From NCBI GenBank assembly GCA_963771985.1, contig CAVYVO010000015.1, positions 1 through 64,000 of the forward strand: DNA of 64,000 nt, given 5' to 3'. Positions 1 through 8,339 of this stretch are shown here, piece after piece. The DNA comes from Trebonia sp963771985. GTDB taxonomy: Bacteria; Actinomycetota; Actinomycetes; Streptosporangiales; Streptosporangiaceae. The stretch's first letter is position 1. The number at the start of each line of letters is the position of its first letter. The notes beneath the pieces were generated by a model, which did no database searches, had not been told where the DNA came from, and worked only from the letters and a program-made list of their open reading frames with translations. The translations under genes and the position numbers were made by a program.

Positions 1-82
1 CGGTGGCTATCGCCGTGATTGCCGTCCGCTTGAGCGCCGCGTGGCGCGACTATTGTTCAGCGAAAGGAGCTGTGGATCCCTC

Positions 83-205
83 ATGAGAAAATTCCTCAAT
101 GACCCCAAGCACTTCGTGCCTGAGATGCTCAAGGGCATCGCGCTCGCGAACCCCGCCGACCTGCGCTACGTCCCGGAGTACAACCTGATCATGCGCGCCG
201 ATGCG
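83..205 (+). pseudogene. 5' fragment of a dihydroxyacetone kinase DhaK gene
   Basis: The first 41 residues (starting MRKFLNDP, ending LIMRADA) match the extreme N-terminus of DhaK, the PTS- or ATP-dependent dihydroxyacetone kinase subunit, whose proteins start M-K-K-x-I-N-D and reach a conserved RADAP. The fragment has its own ribosome binding site (63-69). It breaks at nt 200-206, where the next DhaK residue (Pro) should come, and continues in frame into AlaS. The assignment rests on remembered family N-termini, not on a search. Confidence 0.65.
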
Positions 206-2521
206 ATCTGGCGGGACAAGATCGGCCTGCCGGAAGGCCGCATCCAGCGCCGCGGGCTGAAGGACAACTACTGGCACATGGGCGTGCCCGGCCCGGGCGG
301 CCCGTGCTCGGAGATCTATTACGACCGCGGCCCCGCCTACGGCAGGGAAGGCGGCCCGGAGGCGGACGAGGACCGCTACCTCGAGGTGTGGAACCTGGTC
401 TTCATGCAGGACCAGCTCAGCGCCGTCCGCGCGAAGGACGACTTCGACGTGGAAGGGCCGCTCCCGCATCGGAACGTCGACACCGGCATGGGCCTGGAGC
501 GGATGGCCGCGCTGCTGCAGGGCGTGGACAACATCTACGAGATCGACACCACGTACAAGATCCTGGACAAGGCGGCCGAGCTCACCGAGCAGGAGTACGG
601 CCGCGACCACAGGACCGACGTGGCGCTGCGGGTCGTCGCGGACCACGTCCGCAGCGCGGTGATGCTCATCGAGGACGGCGTGCTGCCCGGCAACGAGGCG
701 CGCGGTTACGTGCTTCGCAGGCTGCTGCGCCGGTCCATTCGCAACCTGCGGCTCCTCGCGGGTGCCCAGCGCGGCGGCGGCTCCCCGGCGGGCACCGGGT
801 ACATGCACGAGCTGACCACGGTCGCGATCGACGCGATGGGCGAGCAGTTCCCCGAACTGCACCGGGACGCGGCCAACCTCCACACGGTCATCGACGCCGA
901 GGAGGCGGCCTTCGCGGGCACCCTGCGCACCGGAACCGCGATCTTCGACGTGGCGGTGGAGGAGACCAAGCGCAAGCACGCGACCGTGCTGTCCGGCGCG
1001 CAGGCCTTCCAGCTGCACGACACCTACGGGTTCCCGATCGATCTGACGCTGGAGATGGCCGCGGAGCAGGGCCTGACGGTGGACGAGGACGGGTTCCGCC
1101 GGCTGATGGCGGAGCAGCGCGCGCGGGCCAAGAAGGACGCGGCGGAGAAGAAGACCGGGAACGCCGACATCTCGGTGTACGCGTCGCTGCTCGAGCAGGC
1201 GGGCAAGGTCACGTTCACCGGATACGACATGGCGGCGGGCGAGGCGACCGTGGTGGCGCTGCTGTCCGGCGGGATCCCTGTCCGGTCCGCGCAAGCGGGT
1301 TCCGAGGTCTCGGTGGTGCTCGACCGCACCCCGTTCTACGCCGAGGGCGGCGGGCAGCTCTCCGACCATGGCGTGATCAAGACCGACAGCGCGAGCGGCC
1401 CGGCCGTGGTCGAGGTGACCGACGTGCAGACGCCGCTGCCCGGCCTGGTCGTGCACCGCGGTACCGTCCGCTCCGGCGAGGTGACCACGGGCTCGCCCGC
1501 CTACGCGGAGATCGACACCGAACGCCGCCGGGCGACCTCCCGCAGCCACACGGCGACCCACCTGGTGCACCGCGCGCTGCGCGGCGCGCTCGGCGAGTCG
1601 GCCGCGCAGGCGGGCTCGGAGAACGCGCCCGGCCGGCTGCGGTTCGACTTCACCGCCGCCGGCGCGGTGCCGCTCACGGTGCTGCGCGAGGTCGAGGACG
1701 AGGTCAACCGGGTACTCATCGACGACCTGTCGGTGCGCGCGTTCCACACCTCCCTGGAGGAGGCGCGCTCGATGGGGGCGCTCGCGCTCTTCGGCGAGAA
1801 GTACGGCGGCGAGGTCCGCGTCGTCGAGGTCGGCGACTACTCCCGCGAACTGTGCGGCGGCACCCACGTGGTCAGGTCCGGTCAGCTCGGCCTCGTCAAG
1901 CTGCTCGGCGAGGCGTCCATCGGCTCCGGCGTGCGCCGGATCGAGGCGCTCGTGGGCATCGACGCGTTCCGGTTCCTGGCCCGGGAGAGCGTGCTGGTCA
2001 ACCAGCTCAGCGAGCAGCTGAAGGCGCGCCCGGAGGAGCTACCGGAGCGCGTCTCCGGCGTGGTGACCCGGCTGCGGGAGGCCGAGCGCGAGCTGGCCAG
2101 GCTGCGTTCGGCTCAGCTCCTGGAGTCCTCGGGACAGATCGCGGCCGCGGCGGAGAACATCGGCGGGGTCGCGCTCGTCGCGCACCAGGTGCCGGACGGG
2201 ACCGACGGCGACGCCATGCGCAAGCTCGCGCTTGACGTGCGCGGCAGGATCCCCGCCCTGCAGCCGGCCGTCGTCATAATCGCCGGCGTCCCGGCCGACC
2301 GGCCGGTCGTGGTGATCGCCGTGAACGAGGCGGGCCGCGGATCCGGGCTGGCCGCGGGTACGCTGGTCGGTACCGCGGCCAGGGCGCTGGGCGGCGGTGG
2401 CGGCGGCAAGCCGGACATCGCGCAGGGCGGCGGCGCGCCGAACGCCGGCCCCGGCGCGGTAAATGCGGCATTTGAGGCTGTTCGTAGCGCATTGCGGGAC
2501 AGCGGGCGAACTGGCGGGTAG
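83..2521 (+). CDS. alaS: Alanine--tRNA ligase lacking its N-terminal catalytic part, fused to a DhaK-like start
   Basis: From about residue 42 of this ORF (counted from ATG 83) onward it is AlaS: IQRRG..DNYW, GPCSEIYYDRG, EVWNLVFMQ, the editing-domain HxxxH (SHTATH), the zinc/editing CGGTH and a Gly-rich C-terminal DHHA1-like end. AlaS normally charges tRNA-Ala and is about 890 residues long. Here roughly the first 140 residues, with class II motifs 1 and 2 (ATP and alanine binding), are absent. The first 41 residues belong to another family (see next entry). The start at 83 follows a good ribosome binding site (AAAGGAG at 63-69). As read, the protein should not aminoacylate. Either this is a genuine deletion fusion with another alaS elsewhere, or an assembly chimera. 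Identity of the AlaS part is certain; functionality is doubtful. Confidence 0.9.
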   Translation: MRKFLNDPKHFVPEMLKGIALANPADLRYVPEYNLIMRADAIWRDKIGLPEGRIQRRGLKDNYWHMGVPGPGGPCSEIYYDRGPAYGREGGPEADEDRYLEVWNLVFMQDQLSAVRAKDDFDVEGPLPHRNVDTGMGLERMAALLQGVDNIYEIDTTYKILDKAAELTEQEYGRDHRTDVALRVVADHVRSAVMLIEDGVLPGNEARGYVLRRLLRRSIRNLRLLAGAQRGGGSPAGTGYMHELTTVAIDAMGEQFPELHRDAANLHTVIDAEEAAFAGTLRTGTAIFDVAVEETKRKHATVLSGAQAFQLHDTYGFPIDLTLEMAAEQGLTVDEDGFRRLMAEQRARAKKDAAEKKTGNADISVYASLLEQAGKVTFTGYDMAAGEATVVALLSGGIPVRSAQAGSEVSVVLDRTPFYAEGGGQLSDHGVIKTDSASGPAVVEVTDVQTPLPGLVVHRGTVRSGEVTTGSPAYAEIDTERRRATSRSHTATHLVHRALRGALGESAAQAGSENAPGRLRFDFTAAGAVPLTVLREVEDEVNRVLIDDLSVRAFHTSLEEARSMGALALFGEKYGGEVRVVEVGDYSRELCGGTHVVRSGQLGLVKLLGEASIGSGVRRIEALVGIDAFRFLARESVLVNQLSEQLKARPEELPERVSGVVTRLREAERELARLRSAQLLESSGQIAAAAENIGGVALVAHQVPDGTDGDAMRKLALDVRGRIPALQPAVVIIAGVPADRPVVVIAVNEAGRGSGLAAGTLVGTAARALGGGGGGKPDIAQGGGAPNAGPGAVNAAFEAVRSALRDSGRTGG

Positions 2522-2530
2522 CGTGTTTCC

Positions 2531-3070
2531 ATGGTTTTGCGGACCGGTGACCCGGTGAGGCCAGGGGTGCGCCTGGCGGTCGACCCGGGCACGGTTCGCA
2601 TTGGCGTGGCGCGCAGCGATCCAAGCGGCGTTCTCGCCACCCCGCTGACCGTGGTGCGGCGGGGCAAGGGCGACCTCGATGCCCTCGCCTCGCTCGCCGT
2701 GGCCGAGGAAGCAATGGAGATCTTGGTGGGCCTTCCCAGGTCCCTGTCTGGCCGTGAGGGCCCGGCCGCGTCCGCCGCGAAACAGTTCGCGGCGGACCTG
2801 GCAGCCCGGGTGGCGCCGCTCCCGGTGCGGCTCGTCGATGAGCGCTTCACCACCGCCACGGCGCATGACGCCTTGCGTCAGGGCGGTCACGACTCCCGGG
2901 CGCGGCGGCAGACTGTCGATTCCGCCGCTGCGGCGGTGCTGCTCGAAGCGGCGCTCGAGTCCGAGCGCCGCACCGGCCGCGTCCCCGGCGAACTGATAGG
3001 CCCCCAGCAGCCGGACGCTGACGTGCCCGGCGCCGCACGGGGGACCAGGCCCGCCGGGACCAGCCGGTGA
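2531..3070 (+). CDS. ruvX: Putative pre-16S rRNA nuclease / Holliday junction resolvase-like YqgF
   Basis: This 179-residue protein has the RNase H-like fold signature of YqgF/RuvX: VDPGTVRIGVA near residue 17 with the first catalytic Asp, VGLPRSLSG in the middle, LVDERFTT with the conserved Glu, and a C-terminal VDSAAAAVLLE helix with the last acidic residue. The family trims the 5' end of 16S rRNA precursors. It starts 9 nt after alaS stops and its stop overlaps the next start (GTGA at 3067-3070), so alaS-ruvX-mltG-aroE reads as one operon, the usual actinobacterial order. The C-terminal 20 residues are a variable tail. Confidence 0.9.
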   Translation: MVLRTGDPVRPGVRLAVDPGTVRIGVARSDPSGVLATPLTVVRRGKGDLDALASLAVAEEAMEILVGLPRSLSGREGPAASAAKQFAADLAARVAPLPVRLVDERFTTATAHDALRQGGHDSRARRQTVDSAAAAVLLEAALESERRTGRVPGELIGPQQPDADVPGAARGTRPAGTSR

Positions 3071-4722
3071 ACGGCGGCTTCGGCGCCGACAGCGGCCGCG
3101 GGCCGCGCCGCCCCGTCTCCGGCGGCCGCGACCCAGGTCGCGGATACGACGGCCGCGGATACGAGGGGTACGACGACAGGCGCGGCCAGGGGCACCCGGG
3201 GCCCGGTCAGCGGCCACGGCGCGACGATCCCGCGTGGCAGCAAGGGCAGCAAGGACAGCGGGGACAGCGGGGACAGCAGGGGCAGCCGCAAGGCCCGCCG
3301 CCCGGCCGCCCGGGTCAGCCCTACGGCCAGGCCCCCGGTCAACGCGGCCCGGCCCCCGGCCGGCCCGGCCCGGCCCCCGGCCCACGCGGCCAGGCTCCCG
3401 GGCAACGGCCCGATCAGGGACCTGCCCAAGGCCCTGAGCAGGCACCAGGCCGCGGACAGGCGTACGGCCCGCCGCAGCCAGGAATGCACGGTGCGCCGCC
3501 GCGCCGCGCGGCCGACGGCTACCCGCCCGAGGGGTACCAGGGCTGGGAGCCCGGCCAGCGCGACGAGTCGTTCCTGCCCGGCTTCGGCGGCCGGGACGAC
3601 TTCGACGACGACCGCGGCCCCCGCCGCGGCCGGAGCGACCCCCGCGGCGGACGCCCCGGGCGAGGCCGCGAAACGTACGAAACGTACGAGGACACGTATG
3701 AGCGCCGCCGCCCGCGCCGCGGCGTGGTCCGCCGCCTGGCGCCATGGGTCGCGCTGCTGGTGATCGTCGTCCCGCTGCTGATCGGCGGCCTGTACATCTA
3801 CCACCTCTACGAGAACAAGTACCATCCGGCCGACTACGCCGGCCCGGGCACCAGCCCGGCGGTCACCGTCCAGGTCAACTCCGGCGACACCGCGTTCAGC
3901 CTGGGACCGCGGCTGGTCCAGCTCGGCGTGGTCGCGAGCGCCCGCGCGTTCGAGCTGGCCGCCGAGCACAGCACCAACACGACGGGCCTCGAAACGGGCT
4001 TCTACAAGCTGAACCACCACATGCAGGCCAGCCTCGCGTACGCGGCGCTGCTCAACCCGAAGAACCGCATCCAGCTGACCGTCACGATCCCCGAGGGCAA
4101 GCGCGTCTCGCAGGTCATCCTCGCCCTCGCCAAGGCCACCTCCATTCCCGCGGCGGACTTCCAGAAAGTCATCGACAACCCGGCCCAGCTCGGCCTGCCG
4201 TCCTACGCCAAGGGCAAGGCCGAGGGCTACCTCTTCCCCGCTACCTACACGGTCGAGCCGAACGAGACGGCGCTGCAGATCCTGCAGGCCATGGTCCAGC
4301 GGTACGACGTCGAGGCGCAGCAGATCAACCTGCCCGCCGCCGCGAGGAAGGTGGGTCTCACCTCGGAGCAGGTGATCATCGAGGCCAGCATGGTGCAGGC
4401 CGAGGGCGGGTCGGTCAGCGACTACCGGATGATCGCCCGCGTGATCATCAACCGGCTGCGCGACGGCATGAAGCTCCAGTTCGACAGCGTCCTGCTGTAC
4501 GGGCTCAACGCCTACGCCATCAACGTCACCGATCAGCAGATCGCCACGCCGGGGCCCTACAACGACTTCATGCACGCAGGGCTGCCGCCGACGCCCATCT
4601 CCAACCCGGGCGACGCGGCCATCCAGGGCGTGCTGCACCCGGCGCCGGGTCCCTGGCTCTACTTCCTGACCGTCACCGGCGGCAAGTCGCAGTTCTCGGC
4701 GACCCCGCTGGCCGGCCAGTAA
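3067..4722 (+). CDS. mltG: Endolytic murein transglycosylase
   Basis: MltG cuts nascent glycan strands at the membrane and ends their elongation. Residues 1 to about 220 are a Gly/Pro/Gln/Arg-rich low-complexity cytoplasmic region, followed by one transmembrane helix (about 226-248, WVALLVIVVPLLIGGLYIY), a LysM-like segment, and the YceG domain with EGKRVSQV, EGYLFPATY and the catalytic stretch EASMVQAEGG, then NRLRDGMKLQFDS and an Asn-Pro-Gly-rich end. At 551 residues it is longer than Gram-negative MltG (about 340) because of the disordered N-terminus, common in actinobacteria. It is translationally coupled to ruvX through GTGA. Confidence 0.92.
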   Translation: MNGGFGADSGRGPRRPVSGGRDPGRGYDGRGYEGYDDRRGQGHPGPGQRPRRDDPAWQQGQQGQRGQRGQQGQPQGPPPGRPGQPYGQAPGQRGPAPGRPGPAPGPRGQAPGQRPDQGPAQGPEQAPGRGQAYGPPQPGMHGAPPRRAADGYPPEGYQGWEPGQRDESFLPGFGGRDDFDDDRGPRRGRSDPRGGRPGRGRETYETYEDTYERRRPRRGVVRRLAPWVALLVIVVPLLIGGLYIYHLYENKYHPADYAGPGTSPAVTVQVNSGDTAFSLGPRLVQLGVVASARAFELAAEHSTNTTGLETGFYKLNHHMQASLAYAALLNPKNRIQLTVTIPEGKRVSQVILALAKATSIPAADFQKVIDNPAQLGLPSYAKGKAEGYLFPATYTVEPNETALQILQAMVQRYDVEAQQINLPAAARKVGLTSEQVIIEASMVQAEGGSVSDYRMIARVIINRLRDGMKLQFDSVLLYGLNAYAINVTDQQIATPGPYNDFMHAGLPPTPISNPGDAAIQGVLHPAPGPWLYFLTVTGGKSQFSATPLAGQ

Positions 4723-4749
4723 GGGACCGGCCAGCGACTATGCAAGCTG

Positions 4750-4795
4750 ATCGGGGGTGCGGGCCAGGGGGGATGGGGGGCGGGGAGCCCCCCAT
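4750..4795 (+). repeat. G-run/C-run element at the aroE start
   Basis: The segment holds two G6 runs and a C6 run (GGGGGGATGGGGGGCGGGG then AGCCCCCC) and lies between mltG and the aroE core. Its make-up matches the elements inside pheS (21290-21376) and argJ (27939-27978). It supplies two upstream in-frame ATGs (4740, 4773) and blurs the aroE start. Confidence 0.5.
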
Positions 4796-5651
4796 GCCGG
4801 AGGACCGTCCCCCGCGAGCCAACAGAGCCGCCGTTCTCGGCTCGCCCATCGCCCACTCGCTGTCGCCGGTGCTGCACACCGCCGCCTACCGGGCGCTCGG
4901 CCTCGACGACTGGACGTACCAGGCGATCAAGTGCGACGAGGCCGCGCTGGAGCCGTTCATCGTCTCCCGTGGCCCGGAATGGGCGGGCCTTTCCCTGACG
5001 ATGCCGCTGAAGCGGACAGTGCTCCCGCTGCTGGACCACGTCGATCCGCTGGCGGCCGCCACCGGCGGGGCGAACACGGTGGTGTTCCGCGCGGACGGCA
5101 GGTACGGCTACAACACCGACGTGCAGGGCATCGTGGACGCGCTGACCGAGGTCGGCGCCCCGGCGCCGGGCGCCGTCGCGATCCTCGGCGCCGGCGCGAC
5201 GGCCTGTTCGGCGCTCGCCGCCCTGCCCGAACTCGGCGCGAAGGGCGCGGACGTGGTCGTCAGGGACCCGTCCCGGGCGGCGGGCCTGCTCGCCGCCGCG
5301 GAGCGGCTCGGCCTGCGCGTCCGGCTGCGCCCGTTCGACGACCTGACCGCGGGCGACTTCGTCCCTGACCTGCTCATCTCCACCGTGCCCGCTAGAGCGG
5401 CAGATCATTATTCCGAACGTATGCGGCTGACTGCCAAGGCCCCCACCGCTCTTCTCGACGCCGTGTACGACCCCTGGCCGACCCCGCTCGCCGCGGCGGC
5501 CGCCGCCGCGGGCGCGGTGGTGGCGAGCGGCTTCGCGATGCTGCTGCACCAGGCGGCCGCCCAGGTCGAGCTCATGACCGGCAAGCCAGCCCCCCTGGAA
5601 GCCATGCGCGCCGCCGGCGAAGCCGAACTATCCCGCCGCGCCCCCCGCTAG
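4794..5651 (+). CDS. aroE: Shikimate dehydrogenase
   Basis: Reduces 3-dehydroshikimate to shikimate with NADPH. The N-terminal substrate domain shows SPIAHSLSPVLH and LTMPLK (catalytic Lys), then NTDVQGI (catalytic Asp) and the NADP Rossmann loop GAGATACSA; the C-terminal GFAMLLHQAAAQ helix closes the fold. Length is 285 residues from ATG 4794, normal for AroE; in-frame ATGs at 4740 and 4773 would add a Gly-rich stretch coded by a G-run repeat, so I prefer 4794. It is the last gene of the alaS-ruvX-mltG-aroE run. A non-consensus stretch near residue 205 (DHYSERMRL) sits where homologs are short. Confidence 0.92.
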   Translation: MPEDRPPRANRAAVLGSPIAHSLSPVLHTAAYRALGLDDWTYQAIKCDEAALEPFIVSRGPEWAGLSLTMPLKRTVLPLLDHVDPLAAATGGANTVVFRADGRYGYNTDVQGIVDALTEVGAPAPGAVAILGAGATACSALAALPELGAKGADVVVRDPSRAAGLLAAAERLGLRVRLRPFDDLTAGDFVPDLLISTVPARAADHYSERMRLTAKAPTALLDAVYDPWPTPLAAAAAAAGAVVASGFAMLLHQAAAQVELMTGKPAPLEAMRAAGEAELSRRAPR

Positions 5652-5692
5652 CACGCCTCCCGCCGCTCCCGCCGCTCCCGCGGCTCCGGCAT

Positions 5693-5710
5693 GCCGATTG
5701 CGCGATCGGC
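5693..5710. repeat. Intergenic palindromic repeat, locus A (degenerate)
   Basis: GCCGATTGCGCGATCGGC is a near-perfect palindrome followed by CCGCTCTAG, the same flank found at the other loci of this family. The 5652-6059 gap between aroE and the convergent PaiB gene otherwise holds no gene I can support, only C-rich tandem-like sequence (5660-5690) and locus B. Confidence 0.75.
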
Positions 5711-6004
5711 CCGCTCTAGGCAACGTTCCGGAACAAGGTGATTCTGCGGCGTGCCGAGTGCCGGTGATGTGGTTCACTGGCCCTCCGCGGCCGGTTCCCG
5801 GCCAGGGGTGCCCGGAATGCGGCTGTTGTGCGTGCGGCCTGCCGTTCTGATTGCGATTTCCGGTGCCATGGCGCGGGAATCTGCAATCAAAGCCTGGCGG
5901 ATGCCGGGGAACGGGGCTTCACGTAACGGGAGATGAGGGTGTGAAACGGGCGGTGTGCCCGACACGCCGCAAACTCAGGTTGTTCCGGTGTGTTGCCCTA
6001 GCCT

Positions 6005-6024
6005 GGTCGATTGCGCAATCGACC
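6005..6024. repeat. Intergenic palindromic repeat, locus B
   Basis: A perfect 20-bp palindrome GGTCGATTGCGCAATCGACC followed by ACACT, as in loci C and E. It lies 36 bp beyond the stop of the minus-strand PaiB-like gene and could act as a bidirectional terminator-like hairpin. Confidence 0.85.
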
Positions 6025-6059
6025 ACACTCCGCGCCGCTTCGGCACGGTGACGCGCGGC

Positions 6060-6686
6060 TTAGCGGGACGCGTTCGCCTGCTCTACCGCGTCGGCGCTGC
6101 GCGTGTCGCCGCGCTCGCGCAGGCCCGCGATCACGCCGGCCACGTCGGCCTCCGGCCGGTTCTGGCTGAGCTTGGCCTTGGCCTCGATCCGGGTGATCTC
6201 GAGCTCGATGCCGACGATGGCCCGCAGCTGGCCGTCGATGAACGCCCGCGGCGCGTCGTCCACCGACCACGGATGGGCGTTCCCCGCCTCGTGCTTGGCG
6301 GTGAGGCGGCGGACCAGGTTCTCCGTCCAGTCCGGGTCGTCGTGCACGACCAGCCGACCGTACACGTGCACGGTCACGTAGTTCCAGGTCGGCACGACCC
6401 GTCCGTGCTCGACCTTGGCCGCGTACCAGGTCGGCGTGATGTACGCGTCCGGGCCGCGGACGATCGCGAGCGCGTCCCCGGCAGCGGGCAGCTTCCACTG
6501 GTCGTTGTTCCTGGCGAGGTGCCCGTGCAGCGCTCCGTGCTCGCCGGCCTCCGGCACGTAGACGAACGGCAGCATGGTCGCCACCAGCCCCTCCGCCGTC
6601 AGCGTGATCAGGTCCGCCGCCCCGTGGTTGCGCAAGAGCCCGCCGACCGCCGCCTCATCCGGCGCGAAATGAGCTGGGATGTACAT
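6060..6686 (-). CDS. PaiB-like FMN-binding protein
   Basis: The 208-residue protein begins MYIPAHFAPD and carries the PaiB core: LHGHLARNNDQWK, the flavin-pocket segment ALAIVRGPDAYITPTWY, TWNYVTVHVYG, and a C-terminal IEAKAKLSQNRP motif shared by PaiB proteins. The family binds FMN on a split-barrel fold and was first linked to repression of sporulation and protease genes in Bacillus; the role in actinobacteria is unknown. It stands alone, opposite to both neighbours. Confidence 0.85.
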   Translation of the reverse strand: MYIPAHFAPDEAAVGGLLRNHGAADLITLTAEGLVATMLPFVYVPEAGEHGALHGHLARNNDQWKLPAAGDALAIVRGPDAYITPTWYAAKVEHGRVVPTWNYVTVHVYGRLVVHDDPDWTENLVRRLTAKHEAGNAHPWSVDDAPRAFIDGQLRAIVGIELEITRIEAKAKLSQNRPEADVAGVIAGLRERGDTRSADAVEQANASR

Positions 6687-6767
6687 ACCGCCAGCTTATG
6701 CGAGCATGCCGGGATTGGTTATCTGCGGAAACAGTCGGAAACATAGCCGTCACCTGCTGAAATAGAC

Positions 6768-8339
6768 GTGGAACAGCAGGTGTCTACGCTGGAGGTCGTG
6801 GCGGACATTTTCGATGGTTACCGGCTCGCCGAGGCCTGGGACGAGATGTTCGCGGCCCCCGGCAAACCCCGCGCGGCCTACGACGCGCTGGTCTCGGTGC
6901 TGCAGCCGATGGACCCGGGTGAGCTGCGGTTCCGCGCCGACCAGCTCGCACGGGTGTTCACCGACCGGGGAGTGACCTACGACTACGCGGGGGAGGAGCG
7001 GCCCTTCCCGCTCGACCTGATCCCGCGGGTCATCGACGCCGTCGAGTGGGACCTGGTCGCCCGCGGCGTCCGGCAGCGGGTCCGCGCGCTTGAGGCGTTC
7101 CTCGCCGACGTGTACGGTCCAGGCCGCGCCCTCGACGACGGCGTGGTCCCGTGGCGCCTCGTCTTCACGAGCGAGAAGTTCCGCCGCGAAGTCGCCGGCA
7201 TCGTCCCGCCGAACGGCGTGCGGGTGCACGTCGCCGGCATCGATCTCGTCCGGGACGAGAACGGCAAGTTCCGGGTGCTCGAGGACAATGTGCGCGTCCC
7301 GTCCGGGGTGAGCTACGTGATCGAGAACCGGCTCGCCATGACCCGCACCTTCCCGGCGCTGTTCGCCGAGCAGCGGGTGCGCGAGGTGGACGAGTACCCG
7401 TCCCGGCTGCTCGGCGCCCTCCGCGCGGCGGCCCCGCACGGCGTCGTCGACCCGTTCGTCGTCGTCCTCACCCCTGGCGTCCACAACGCCGCGTACTTCG
7501 AGCACACGCTGCTCGCCCGGCTGATGGGCGTGGAGCTGGTGGAGGGACGCGACCTGTTCTGCTGGCGGAACCGGGTGTACGTGCACACGACTCACGGCAG
7601 AAGGCCGGTCGACGTGATCTACCGGCGGGTGGACGATGACTGGCTCGATCCGATGCACTTCCGGCCGGAATCGCTGCTCGGCTGCCCCGGGCTGATCAAC
7701 GCCGCGCGGGCCGGCCACGTGACGATCGCCAACGGCATCGGCAACGGGGTGGCCGACGACAAGCTCATCTACACGTACCTGCCCGACCTCATCAGGTACT
7801 ACCTGGGCGAGGAGCCGATCCTCGAGAACGTGGAGTCCTACCGCCTCGACGACCCGGACGTCCTCGCCTGGGTGCTCGCCTCGCTCGACCAGCTGGTGCT
7901 GAAGCCGGTGGACGGCGCCGGCGGCGCCGGCATCGTCATCGGCCCGCGGGCCGCGCCCGGGCAGCTGGCCGTCCTGCGGGACAAGGTCGCCGAGAACCCG
8001 CGCCGCTGGGTGGCGCAGCGGCCGGTGGCGCTGTCCACCTCTCCGGTCCTGGTGGGGGAGAAGCTGGCGCCGCGGCACATCGACCTGCGGCCGTTCGCGG
8101 TCAACGACGGCACCGACGTCTGGGTCCTGCCCGGCGGCCTGACACGCGTCGCCCTTCCCGAGGGCGAGCTCGTCGTGAACTCGAGCCAGGGCGGAGGATC
8201 CAAGGACACGTGGGTGATAACCACCGCCCGTTCGGGACAATCCCAAAGCCAGTCCCAGACGCAGGCAGCGATGATAACAGCAAGAGGCAACGGCCCGGAG
8301 ATGGTGGCGATCGGGAGGCAGAGCGGGCCCGATCAGTGA
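6768..8339 (+). CDS. Circularly permuted ATP-grasp protein (COG2308)
   Basis: About 520 residues with the circularly permuted ATP-grasp layout: an N-terminal FDGYRLAEAWDEMF, DVYGPGRALDDGVVP, the nucleotide-binding LEDNVRVPSGVSYVIENR, GIGNGVADDKLIYTY, LDQLVLKPVDGAGGAGIVIG and a final VVNSSQGGGSKDTWV. ATP-grasp enzymes of this type are predicted to join amino acids or peptides through acyl-phosphates. GTG 6768 is the first start; GTG 6798 (MADIFDGYRL) fits homologs equally well. The stop overlaps the alpha-E start (GTGA at 8336-8339). The last 40 residues are a Ser/Gln tail. Confidence 0.88.
   Translation: MEQQVSTLEVVADIFDGYRLAEAWDEMFAAPGKPRAAYDALVSVLQPMDPGELRFRADQLARVFTDRGVTYDYAGEERPFPLDLIPRVIDAVEWDLVARGVRQRVRALEAFLADVYGPGRALDDGVVPWRLVFTSEKFRREVAGIVPPNGVRVHVAGIDLVRDENGKFRVLEDNVRVPSGVSYVIENRLAMTRTFPALFAEQRVREVDEYPSRLLGALRAAAPHGVVDPFVVVLTPGVHNAAYFEHTLLARLMGVELVEGRDLFCWRNRVYVHTTHGRRPVDVIYRRVDDDWLDPMHFRPESLLGCPGLINAARAGHVTIANGIGNGVADDKLIYTYLPDLIRYYLGEEPILENVESYRLDDPDVLAWVLASLDQLVLKPVDGAGGAGIVIGPRAAPGQLAVLRDKVAENPRRWVAQRPVALSTSPVLVGEKLAPRHIDLRPFAVNDGTDVWVLPGGLTRVALPEGELVVNSSQGGGSKDTWVITTARSGQSQSQSQTQAAMITARGNGPEMVAIGRQSGPDQ

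Noticed and set aside
50..1867. Long minus-strand frames opposite alaS, pheT, argJ and others
   Set aside because: They are shadows of high-GC codon bias: Arg/Ala/His-rich translations with no family motif and fully antisense to recognised genes.
5955..6746. Plus-strand 263-residue frame over the PaiB-like gene
   Set aside because: Antisense of a clear PaiB-family protein; composition (HVHGHVVPGRH) is that of a shadow.
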